From Funiculus sociatus GB2-C1 (GTDB lineage: Bacteria; Cyanobacteriota; Cyanobacteriia; Cyanobacteriales; FACHB-T130): a DNA stretch of 64,000 nucleotides. Where the stretch lies: positions 1 to 64,000 of the forward strand of contig NZ_JAMPKJ010000028.1 in assembly GCF_039962115.1 (NCBI RefSeq). The letters run 5' to 3'. The position numbers were made by a program, and so were the translations under genes. This document shows, piece after piece, positions 35,754 to 44,048 of the stretch. A model generated the notes under the pieces. That model made no database searches, was not told where the DNA came from, and saw nothing but the letters and a program-made list of their open reading frames with translations. The stretch's first letter is position 1. Every line of letters starts with the position of its first letter.

Positions 35754-38501
35754 ATGGAATTCTGGGATGGCTGGGATGATTTTCTAAAAGTGATAGCCTC
35801 TGACCACAAGCTGACTGTGCCGCAGGAAGCAGTTTTACTGGTGAGATTATCTCGACAGAGCATCAATGGGAAAAGAACAAATCAGGATATTGCTAATGAA
35901 GTTATAGGAGGCGAACCGAATACGGCTCTTTCTGCGTATAACAAGCGCATGGCGGAGGTATTGGCTAAGCTCTCTCAGAGTTTTCCTAAAATTAATTCCA
36001 AAAGTACAAAGAAGGTTGAGAGAACGCAAACTTGCCTAGAGAAAGCGTACTTAGAGCAACAGAACCCAAAAAAATCTGAAGCTTCGTCTCATCAGATCGC
36101 GTCTCATGACTGGACACAAATTTGCCGCGATATGCTGGAGTCTCAGAAACTAAACATCAGACGACAAGCTACCGAGGTAGTTTCTAAAGCATTTTATGTA
36201 GAGCTGGGATTAGTCGAGCGCAAACACCAACCCAGACGTAGCGACGATTTCTCTGTTTCACCAGAGCAAGGAGCGGGTTTTTTCCAGCTACATGAGGAAG
36301 AAATCACCCAAACTTATGAGCATGAAGAGTTTCTAGAGCAGGTCATTAAGCAGGGACAAAGCAAGAAGAGCCAAGGGAGACGCATCGCCATCATTGGGGA
36401 ACCGGGAGCCGGGAAAACTACTCTGCTAGAAGCGATCGCATTCTCTCCAAAAACGCCAGGTTTCTCAATTTGGGTTTCTCTGGGTAGTTTGAGAGATAAA
36501 AGTTTAGAAGAATACCTGCGTCAGAAGTGGCTAAAAGACGCGCTTAAAACTTCAGATGTCATGGAACAGCAGAAAGAACTAGAAAATCTGTTCAAAAGTG
36601 GTGAAGTGTTGCTGCTGTTGGATGGAGTGGATGAAATGCCAGCATCTTCACCCGTCGAAGCTTTAGCCAAACTCAGGGAAGAACTCACAGGCTGGGTTGC
36701 TGATGCGCGAACTGTGCTGACTTGTCGGCAAAATGTCTGGGATGCAAGTGTTAATGCTTTACCGGGTTTTGATACTTATCGCACCTTGGACTTTAGTTAT
36801 GGGGAAAGCAATAAACCAGATCAGGTGAGACAGTTTATCTGTGAGTGGTTCTCGCAAACTGAAAAACCAGAAGTAGGGGAACCGTTACGGGAAAAGCTAG
36901 ATGAAGACAGACATCAGCGCATCCGAGATTTAGTCAAAAACCCCCTGCGGTTGTCGTTGCTGTGTCAAAGTTGGTATTTTCGCCAAGGCGATTTACCAAA
37001 CACTAAAGCCGCGCTTTACGAGCAATTTGCGCGAGCTTTCTATGATTGGAAACAAGAACAATTCCCCACAACTCCGACAAAGCGGAAGGAGTTAAACACG
37101 GCGCTAGGACTGTTGGCACGGGAAGCAATTGATCAAGAAAAATCCCGGTTTGCAATACGAGAGAGTTTTGCGATCGATGTCATGGGGGAAGACTTGTTTA
37201 AGTTAGCAACTGAAAAGTTGCATTGGCTGAATTTTGTCTACAAGGATGCAGAAACCGATGAAAAAGTATATGCCTTTTTCCATCCCACGTTTCAGGAATA
37301 TTTTGCCGCTTGTGCGATTGATAATTGGGATTATTTCCTAAACCATAATAACGAAACTCCTAATCCATTCCAGCAATACAATGGTAAATCCTCTGCCTAC
37401 CGCGTTTTTGATCGGCAGTGGAAAGAAGTGATTTTGCTATGGCTAGGACGAGAGGATATACACAAGCAAAAAAAGGAAGAATTTATTAAGGTTTTAGTTA
37501 ATTTTGACGACGGGTGCGGGAACGAAAAATTTTATGGGTATCAATCGTATTTTTTAGGAGTAACTGGAATTGGTGACTTTTCCGATTGTAGTCGTGCTGA
37601 CGAGATTATTAGACAAGCTGTAGAGTTGATATTCAATAAACCTATAGACTGCTATCATCCTATTACACAGGGAACTTGGGAAGTTTTAAAAAAGACGGAG
37701 CAGAGTAAAGCCATCAAATTTTTGACCAACATACTACGTACTTGTCAAGAAGATATTGAAACCTGTCATGAGTCTGCTCGTCTACTTATGGAAATTGACC
37801 CAGCTAATTCACTTGCAGAACGGGCTTTTTTATATGCAGTAAATGCTTTAATTGAAGAGCAGATAATCAATTCAGGCATGAGTCAAGATGAGCAGGAGGC
37901 ATTCCTGAGTCGGATAAACAAACCAACCCCCATAGTGTTTTCAGTTGATGCTGAGTGCATGGATGCCATTGACAATCTAGTGGAATCGCCAGACTACTGT
38001 GACGATGATGAAACCTGTGAGCAATTATCAAATAATTTTGAGAAACAAGATAATGAGAAAAAACCGTCTTACCTTGACCTTCTGTTTATGGATGAACCCA
38101 TCCATTGGGAATATGCTCAGGAGTTAGCACACATGGACATCAAAACTCTAGCCCAACTATTACGCACAACCCAAGATAAATCTATTCTTTGCCTAACTGC
38201 CTTCAGATTGGGACATGTTGCTAGTGGTAACGTGGATGCTAATGATGCCTTGATTGATTTGCTTCGTACAAGTAATGATTTTGATGTTTATCATCTAGTA
38301 GCTGGTAGTTTGAAAGCAATCCTTCAAAATAACCTTTTTTCAGCAACGGTTTCAGGTTTAAAGGATTGCCTAACAAATCAAGACTATGAGAACGATTCAG
38401 AACACTTTAGATATTGCTACGAAATCATATGGTACTGCGCCCAAAACATGACTTACCCAGACTTTTATCAAGCTTGGCACAGTCAGTTTTATCCAGTTTA
38501 A
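35754..38501 (+). CDS. NACHT-domain STAND NTPase, probably truncated at the C-terminus
   Basis: A 915-aa protein. Residues about 1-90 form a small helical, HTH-like domain (TVPQEAVLLVRLSRQSINGK), followed by a linker and a NACHT ATPase: Walker A at about 215-222 (GEPGAGKTTLLE), Walker B at about 287-294 (LLLLDGVDEMP), and the sensor motif LVKNPLRLSLLCQSWY. The FHPTFQEYFAACAI motif near 520 is typical of cyanobacterial NACHT proteins. The rest is helical repeat-like. Bacterial NACHT proteins include anti-phage sensors, but no effector domain is visible. The frame stays open for 52 further codons after the TAA at 38499-38501 (to 38660), reading ALENQLIDIPYQVQP and so on, which looks like the C-terminal end of related longer proteins. 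So the gene is likely cut short by mutation. Confidence 0.85.
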   Translation: MEFWDGWDDFLKVIASDHKLTVPQEAVLLVRLSRQSINGKRTNQDIANEVIGGEPNTALSAYNKRMAEVLAKLSQSFPKINSKSTKKVERTQTCLEKAYLEQQNPKKSEASSHQIASHDWTQICRDMLESQKLNIRRQATEVVSKAFYVELGLVERKHQPRRSDDFSVSPEQGAGFFQLHEEEITQTYEHEEFLEQVIKQGQSKKSQGRRIAIIGEPGAGKTTLLEAIAFSPKTPGFSIWVSLGSLRDKSLEEYLRQKWLKDALKTSDVMEQQKELENLFKSGEVLLLLDGVDEMPASSPVEALAKLREELTGWVADARTVLTCRQNVWDASVNALPGFDTYRTLDFSYGESNKPDQVRQFICEWFSQTEKPEVGEPLREKLDEDRHQRIRDLVKNPLRLSLLCQSWYFRQGDLPNTKAALYEQFARAFYDWKQEQFPTTPTKRKELNTALGLLAREAIDQEKSRFAIRESFAIDVMGEDLFKLATEKLHWLNFVYKDAETDEKVYAFFHPTFQEYFAACAIDNWDYFLNHNNETPNPFQQYNGKSSAYRVFDRQWKEVILLWLGREDIHKQKKEEFIKVLVNFDDGCGNEKFYGYQSYFLGVTGIGDFSDCSRADEIIRQAVELIFNKPIDCYHPITQGTWEVLKKTEQSKAIKFLTNILRTCQEDIETCHESARLLMEIDPANSLAERAFLYAVNALIEEQIINSGMSQDEQEAFLSRINKPTPIVFSVDAECMDAIDNLVESPDYCDDDETCEQLSNNFEKQDNEKKPSYLDLLFMDEPIHWEYAQELAHMDIKTLAQLLRTTQDKSILCLTAFRLGHVASGNVDANDALIDLLRTSNDFDVYHLVAGSLKAILQNNLFSATVSGLKDCLTNQDYENDSEHFRYCYEIIWYCAQNMTYPDFYQAWHSQFYPV

Positions 38502-38767
38502 GCCTTAGAAAACCAGCTCATCGATATTCCCTATCAAGTTCAACCCAGTGACAAAACCTATCCCCTTGCCATCGACACTCAGTCGCTGAAAATTGAGGAA
38601 AACACAAGTGCGATCGCGCAAAAATTATGCGCCAAAATTTACACTAATGAGAATGAGTAAAGTAAAGCGCGATCGCATCTTCTACCAGAATCCTTACCTC
38701 TCCTGATATCCCTGTAACCAATCTTCTAAACCGGTAGCATCGGAGAAAGAAGAGAAACGGAAGATTG

Positions 38768-38813
38768 TACGAATTAATTAGGATTTCTATATAGAAATCC
38801 TAATTAATTCGTA
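38768..38813. repeat. Perfect 46-bp palindrome
   Basis: The two 23-bp arms, starting TACGAATTAATTAGG and meeting at TAT|ATA, are perfectly complementary with no loop. It lies in the 305-bp gap 38661-38966 between the NACHT gene tail and tpsB. Just before it (about 38689-38770, minus strand) a short frame ending FSDATGLEDWLQGYQER and a stop may be the 3' end of a lost gene. The rest of the gap shows no gene. Confidence 0.85.
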
Positions 38814-38966
38814 AACATCTCTCTTGTATTTATCTGCGGCCTCCGCGCCTCTGGGGTTCGTTTTTTCCTGAATCAAATAGGATGGCGATGGAAGCTAATT
38901 ATTGAGGATATTTTAGCGCGATCGCTTTCAAGTATAGCGGGTATTGCCCACCATACTCAAAACTAT

Positions 38967-41042
38967 TTAAAACGGTTGCAGACGGAAGGAGAAATGGAGT
39001 CCGCTGTCTTGCAGAGAGCCGCCTTGATTGTCGATGGAGGTGAGGGGAATTCCCCAATCTAAACGGGCTAAAAAATATGGGGAAAGTTCCCAGCGCAATC
39101 CTAAACCAACGCTAGAAAGAGTTTGGGGAGTTGCGATTTCACTGTTGTTATTCCAAACGGTTCCGATATCAAAAAATGGAGCTATTTGGATAATTCCAAT
39201 TCCATCGGGTTCGCGGATGAGGGGAAAGCGCACTTCTACCGATCCAAGAAAGCCATTATCTGCAACTCTTTGATTTTGTCGGTAGCCGCGCACTGTATCA
39301 ACGCCACCGATACTAAATTGTTCTAGGGAAAGTAGCGTGTCGTTGGAAAGTTGGATACCTGTACGGGCGATTAAAACAACATTGCGTCCGAGAGCCTGAA
39401 CGTACTGAAATTGTCCTACCCAACTGAAAAATTGCCCATCGGCTGCGGCTTCGTTGATGGTGGCGTTTAAAGCGTTCACGCCTACGCTAAATTGCGATCG
39501 CGCTGCAAAAACTCTATTAGATGAGCGATTTGTCCACTCTTGACTAAAGCGCAAAGCGGTGACTGTGGACAAGCCATTTTCTGGCCCTTCCGAAAAAGAA
39601 AAGGGTATCTCACCTAATATATAAGTCTGGCTTTGTCGCCAATCAGCTGAGACTGCAACTGCAAATTCTGTGCTAGGTGTGCGGATAATTGGTTGACGGA
39701 ACGAGAGTGATACAGTTTGCGCTTCACCTTCAATATTTAGCGGCGCAAAGGGTTCCTCTATAATCTTGCTGCTGTTGTTCCCATAGCGCAGGCTGAGGGT
39801 GCCATCAAGGGAATTTACGGGAATGTCATAGCTTAAGCTGTAACTTCGGATACCTTCAGTTAGTCCATATTCAACGGCGAAGCGATCGCCATATCCCAGT
39901 AAATTATTGTGACTGGCGGCAACTGTTCCTCTGATTTCCCCAACGCTGGGAGACTCTCGATTTTCCAGCAGGAAGGCGGTGGTGATGGGCGGCGTTTCCT
40001 TCAGCGAGAGGGTTAATACACTTAGTCCGGGAGCAGTTCCGGCTGTCAGTTCTGCTTGTACTGAACTTAAAAGCGGATTCAGTTGTAATAATTGCAACGC
40101 TTCTTCCAGACGTTGCAGATTAACTGGAGGTCGGGAGGCACGTTCGATGCGCGATCGCACATAATTTTCTCTGAGCCTATTTAACCCCTGAATTTCAACT
40201 TTTTCTATCGCTCCCTCTATTACCTGAATTGTAATCTCACCACTGGTTACATCTTGGGGCGGCAAAAATGCGCCGGAGGTAGTGTAGCGATCGCGAGTGT
40301 ATAAATTTGTAATCGCAGTGCGAATCTCTAAAAGTTGTTCAAAAGTTGCTTCCTTACCAATAAAGGGTTGTACAATTTCCTGTAATTTTTCTGGCGAAAA
40401 GACGGTACTCCCCAAAACCTTAATGCTCTTGATTTTGACTCTCACTCCTTCACCCGATGGAGTTTCAGTTGGTTCTGGCTCTGGTGTTTGGAGGAAAGGT
40501 TCCGGTGTTGGTGTCTCCTGGGGTGTGGGCAAAGGTTCCAGATTAGAGCCTGGGGGTTCCACAGTTCCGGGCGGGATTTGAGGCGGTGTCTGTGGTAATT
40601 GTGCAACTGTGCAATCCTGCTCGTCAGATTTGCTACACTCTGGATTTTCTGCTTCTTTACTGTCCCCTTGGGGAATCAATTCCTCGTCTAATAGCCCTCC
40701 GTTAAAACGGAGTGAATTTGAGCTGTGAGATTTTAATTGCTGGCTGTCTGAGCCGACTATTTCACCTTTGGAAAAATTTGGGTAATGGTCAACGCTAGAC
40801 GGTGAGGCTGCGATGGTACTACAGCGCTTTTCGGGTGAGTAAGGTACACAGATACCCGACTTCTCCAAGAAGTCGGGTATCTCTCCACATAGCGTGTACT
40901 TCATCCGACTGCAAGCCGCTGTATCCTGTTGCATCAGCGTATTTTCTGGATTTCCAGCCCAAGCTGGCGATCGCGTAAGAGCCAGGAAACTCCAGCTGAG
41001 GCATAACAACCCTGTATTGATCGCAAACAGCTTAGAATTCAT
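38967..41042 (-). CDS. TpsB: ShlB/FhaC/HecB-family two-partner secretion transporter
   Basis: A 691-aa outer-membrane protein. A signal peptide (residues 1-30, ending SPAWAG) is followed by a long variable linker to about residue 200 with a Pro/Thr-rich stretch (PPQIPPGTVEPPGSN). Then come two POTRA-type domains (VKIKSIKVLGSTVFSPEKL and IEKVEIQGLNRLRENYVRSR) and a beta-barrel ending in a C-terminal Phe (FSFRLQPF), the OMP signature. The motif VRGYRQNQ is the conserved L6 loop of TpsB proteins. It would export the TpsA protein encoded at 44049. Residues about 41-75 come from a dispersed palindromic repeat. It is divergent from the CHAT gene. Confidence 0.92.
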   Translation of the reverse strand: MNSKLFAINTGLLCLSWSFLALTRSPAWAGNPENTLMQQDTAACSRMKYTLCGEIPDFLEKSGICVPYSPEKRCSTIAASPSSVDHYPNFSKGEIVGSDSQQLKSHSSNSLRFNGGLLDEELIPQGDSKEAENPECSKSDEQDCTVAQLPQTPPQIPPGTVEPPGSNLEPLPTPQETPTPEPFLQTPEPEPTETPSGEGVRVKIKSIKVLGSTVFSPEKLQEIVQPFIGKEATFEQLLEIRTAITNLYTRDRYTTSGAFLPPQDVTSGEITIQVIEGAIEKVEIQGLNRLRENYVRSRIERASRPPVNLQRLEEALQLLQLNPLLSSVQAELTAGTAPGLSVLTLSLKETPPITTAFLLENRESPSVGEIRGTVAASHNNLLGYGDRFAVEYGLTEGIRSYSLSYDIPVNSLDGTLSLRYGNNSSKIIEEPFAPLNIEGEAQTVSLSFRQPIIRTPSTEFAVAVSADWRQSQTYILGEIPFSFSEGPENGLSTVTALRFSQEWTNRSSNRVFAARSQFSVGVNALNATINEAAADGQFFSWVGQFQYVQALGRNVVLIARTGIQLSNDTLLSLEQFSIGGVDTVRGYRQNQRVADNGFLGSVEVRFPLIREPDGIGIIQIAPFFDIGTVWNNNSEIATPQTLSSVGLGLRWELSPYFLARLDWGIPLTSIDNQGGSLQDSGLHFSFRLQPF
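40820..40923. repeat. Palindromic element, family B, inside the tpsB coding sequence
   Basis: 104 bp between TACAGCGCTTTTCGGGTGAG and its other end GCAAGCCGCTGTA, with the hairpin AGATACCCGACTTCT / complement at 40850-40882. It matches the intergenic element at 15393-15489 base for base over most of its length when reversed. In the tpsB frame it is open and codes for about residues 41-75 of the linker. Confidence 0.8.
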
Positions 41043-41052
41043 GGCTTCTATC

Positions 41053-41238
41053 AGTAAATCTACGGTTCGTCAATGATTCAGTAAAACTATTGAGTTGAGG
41101 TGTAGAAACTTGTACGAATCACCAAATCCTTATAACTCATGGTTTTACACCCGTAAATCTACGGTTTGGTTCGGTAAGATTCCGTAAAACTACTCAAATA
41201 GTTCAGTGGAGATACAGACAATTGAAAGTATCTCCACT
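41053..41238. promoter_or_regulatory. Divergent tpsB/CHAT promoter region with direct repeats and an inverted repeat
   Basis: The 224-bp gap between the two start codons holds two long direct repeats beginning GTAAATCTACGGTT (41054-41090 and 41153-41193), each ending in GTAAAACTA. Next to the CHAT gene AGTGGAGATAC (41205-41215) and its perfect complement GTATCTCCACT (41228-41238) flank a 12-nt loop, 28 bases before the ATG. These could be operator sites or a 5' UTR stem-loop controlling both transcripts; no regulator is known. Confidence 0.5.
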
Positions 41239-41266
41239 AAAATAACAATAATCTACCTAATGATAC

Positions 41267-43990
41267 ATGACTGAACTATACATAATATGCAAGCGTTGGC
41301 ATCGCTTCAGTCTTTTATTTTTGTCAGGGTTTATTCTTTGTTTTGCGCTCAACACTTTGCCGATCAAGTCAGCAGAGGTGTCGGTAGCGACTCAACCTTT
41401 TTCGGATAAGGCAGACCTAACCCCCCAAGGCCCTTCCCTGATAGGGAAGGGGGAGAAATTGCACACTCCTGTCCTTGTAGGGGAGAGGTTAACCGAAAAG
41501 TATTGGGTAGCAACTCACCAGACAAGCGTTATCGCTTCTACTTCCTCTGTGGCGCTGGTGCAACAGGGGATTGAACGCTATCAAGTAGGAAATTTTACAG
41601 AAGCGATCGCGCTTTGGCAACAAGCACTCGCGCAAACTAAACAAGCCAAAGATCGGGCTGTTATTCACACTAACCTAGCAGTAGCTTATCAGCAAACTGG
41701 CAAAATAGATCGAGCGATCGCTTCCTGGGAGCAAGCGATTCAAATTTACGCCAAAGATGGCAAATCGGATCGCCAAATAGCGAAATTGTTGACAGAACAA
41801 GCGCAAGCTTACAGCGATTTAGGACAGTATCGAAAAGCGATCGCACTTTTACAGCCTGGTATTAAAATTTCCGACAAGTCCACGCAAGCCGCAGCCCAAG
41901 GAGCTTTGGGAAACGCTTACTGGGCATTAGGCGACTACGAGCAAGCATTAGCAGCTCACGACGCTAGCCTGAAAATTGCCCGCGAACTGCAATCTAATAA
42001 TCTCCAAAGCACTGCTCTAAATAATCGTGGCAATGTTTATCTGAGTCGAGCTGAGCGATATCGCTACCAGGCAACTTTGGCTCGTCTAGAAGGAGATCCG
42101 CAGTTCAAAGAGTTAACAAAACTGGCAGAAAATGATGTAGACGCTGCTCAGTCGTCTTTTCAGGAAAGTGTAGCAGTAGGGGGAAGCGGATCGGCTATAC
42201 AAGCTTTGCTGAATTTGAACCGCCTGTTAGAGCGATCGCCTTCGCCAAATTTGGCAGAAATTGCCAATAACCGCAACTCTGCACTCGCCTTAATAGAACA
42301 AGCTCCAGATTCGCGAGATAAAGTATACGCCTTAATTAATATTGCCCACAGTTTAAAGCGTCAAAATTCCACAGAAGAAGCTGCGAATCGTATTTCAGAA
42401 TTTCCAGTTTGGATATTAGAAAAAGCCCTCACCATTGCTAAAAATATTGGCGATAGTCGCGCCGAATCTTTTGCTCTTGGTAGCTTAGGGAATTTGTACG
42501 AATCTAGGGAATATGAAAAAGCGCTCTTGTTGACAGGTAAAGCTCAATTAGCCGCACAAAAAGTGAATGCTGCTGATAGTTTGTATCGTTGGCAATGGCA
42601 GGCGGGGCGGATTTATAAAGCCATCGATAAACAAAGTCAAGCGATTGCATCTTTTAAGGGCGCGATCGCTACTCTCCAAAGTATTCGCGGCGACATCGTT
42701 GTAGCTAACAAAGAGTTGCAATTTAACTTCCGCGACGACGTGGAGCCAGTTTACCGAGGACTGATGGAGTTATTGTTAGGAACCGAGAATCAACTTTACG
42801 GGGAAAGCATTGCAGCAGAAGATTCAAAGCTTGTAGCTCAAGATAATAGCCGCAATGCTTCCCCCCTACCAAAAGACAATTCTCTCAAAACTGTTATCGG
42901 CACCTTAGAATCCCTGAAGTTAGCAGAATTGCAAAATTTCTTTGGCGATGATTGTGTGCAAGTAGCACTAAATAATAGCCAGAGAAATGGAGCTATTTCT
43001 GACACGAATGCAGCGGCAATTTACTCAGTCATTTTGGACGACCGCACCGAAATGATTTTTCAACGTCCCAATGGGACAATGAGCAGCTATAAGGTAGAAA
43101 TTGGCAAACAGCAACTAGAAAAAGAAATCGAGCTGTTACGCAATTTATTGGAAAATCGGGGAAGCGAAGAATATCTCACCCAAGCCCAAAAAGTTTACAA
43201 CTTGCTAATTCGCCCAATGGAAGCAGATTTAGCTGCATCCAAACTGCGTACCTTAGTCTTCATTAATGATGGGGTAATGCGACAGATACCCATGTCAGCG
43301 CTGCATGATGGCAAAGAATTTTTAATTCAGAAATATGCGATCGCTACCACACCCAGCATCAACCTTACTAACAGTCAATCCCAAGACAGGCGCAAGCTGA
43401 AGGCTTTAATTATGGGCTTAACTGTCGAAAAACCCCCATTTGCGCCGCTAATGAATGTTGAAGCCGAGGTGAAAGCCGTCAAACAAATTCTTGGCGGTAC
43501 TCCCCTAGTAGACAATGCCTTCACCCTGGAAAACTTGCAAACCCAACTCCAGCAAGATAGCTACCCGGTAGTTCACATGGCGACCCACGGAAAATTTGGA
43601 GTAGATGCCGAGAACACCTTTTTATTAGGGTATGACGAGCAAATTAGTATCGAGCAAATTGATAACTTATTGCGATCGCGTCCTGGTAAACCAGCAGTCA
43701 AACTCCTAACCTTGAGTGCTTGTCAAACCGCCGCTGGTGACAATCGTTCCGCCTTGGGAATTGCTGGCGTAGCAGTTCGCGCCGGAGTGGAAAGCGCACT
43801 TGCTACTCTGTGGTTTATCAATGACGAAGCTACAGTTCCGCTAATTGAAGAATTTTATACGCAACTAAGCCAACCAGGAATTACCAAAGTAGAAGCACTT
43901 CAAAAAGCTCAACTTAAAATGATTGCCAATTTTGACTACAACCATCCTGCTCTTTGGTCGCCTTTTATCCTCATCGGAAATTGGCTGTAA
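41267..43990 (+). CDS. Exported TPR-CHAT domain protein (caspase-like protease)
   Basis: A 907-aa protein. An N-terminal signal sequence (FSLLFLSGFILCFALNTLP) ends near SAEVS at residues 36-40, so it is probably secreted to the periplasm. Tetratricopeptide repeats begin about residue 95 (GIERYQVGNFTEAIALWQQA) and continue to about 470, with insertions. The C-terminal CHAT domain (about 610-907) keeps the caspase-like dyad: His774 in HMATHGKFG and Cys819 in TLSACQTAAGD, followed by GVAVRAGVESALATLWFIND. CHAT proteases cut partner proteins once their TPR region is engaged. It lies between tpsB and tpsA, so a natural substrate would be the secreted TpsA; this is inference. Residues about 50-75 are translated from a dispersed repeat. 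Confidence 0.92.
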   Translation: MTELYIICKRWHRFSLLFLSGFILCFALNTLPIKSAEVSVATQPFSDKADLTPQGPSLIGKGEKLHTPVLVGERLTEKYWVATHQTSVIASTSSVALVQQGIERYQVGNFTEAIALWQQALAQTKQAKDRAVIHTNLAVAYQQTGKIDRAIASWEQAIQIYAKDGKSDRQIAKLLTEQAQAYSDLGQYRKAIALLQPGIKISDKSTQAAAQGALGNAYWALGDYEQALAAHDASLKIARELQSNNLQSTALNNRGNVYLSRAERYRYQATLARLEGDPQFKELTKLAENDVDAAQSSFQESVAVGGSGSAIQALLNLNRLLERSPSPNLAEIANNRNSALALIEQAPDSRDKVYALINIAHSLKRQNSTEEAANRISEFPVWILEKALTIAKNIGDSRAESFALGSLGNLYESREYEKALLLTGKAQLAAQKVNAADSLYRWQWQAGRIYKAIDKQSQAIASFKGAIATLQSIRGDIVVANKELQFNFRDDVEPVYRGLMELLLGTENQLYGESIAAEDSKLVAQDNSRNASPLPKDNSLKTVIGTLESLKLAELQNFFGDDCVQVALNNSQRNGAISDTNAAAIYSVILDDRTEMIFQRPNGTMSSYKVEIGKQQLEKEIELLRNLLENRGSEEYLTQAQKVYNLLIRPMEADLAASKLRTLVFINDGVMRQIPMSALHDGKEFLIQKYAIATTPSINLTNSQSQDRRKLKALIMGLTVEKPPFAPLMNVEAEVKAVKQILGGTPLVDNAFTLENLQTQLQQDSYPVVHMATHGKFGVDAENTFLLGYDEQISIEQIDNLLRSRPGKPAVKLLTLSACQTAAGDNRSALGIAGVAVRAGVESALATLWFINDEATVPLIEEFYTQLSQPGITKVEALQKAQLKMIANFDYNHPALWSPFILIGNWL
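41414..41490. repeat. Dispersed two-hairpin repeat inside the CHAT coding sequence
   Basis: Sequence of the type GACCTAACCCCCCAAGGCCC, CCCTTCCCTGATAGGGAAGG and CCTTGTAGGGGAGAGGTT. The intergenic copy at 59789-59880 has the same order of two hairpins (CCTTCCCTACAAGGGAAGG and CCTTGTAGGAGAGAGG). In frame it codes for about residues 50-75 (from DLTPQGPSLIGKGEK) just behind the signal peptide. Confidence 0.75.
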
Positions 43991-44048
43991 AAATCCTTGT
44001 TCCTAAGCTGCGGACTGAGAAAGAAAACAATTACCAATTACCTCTCAA

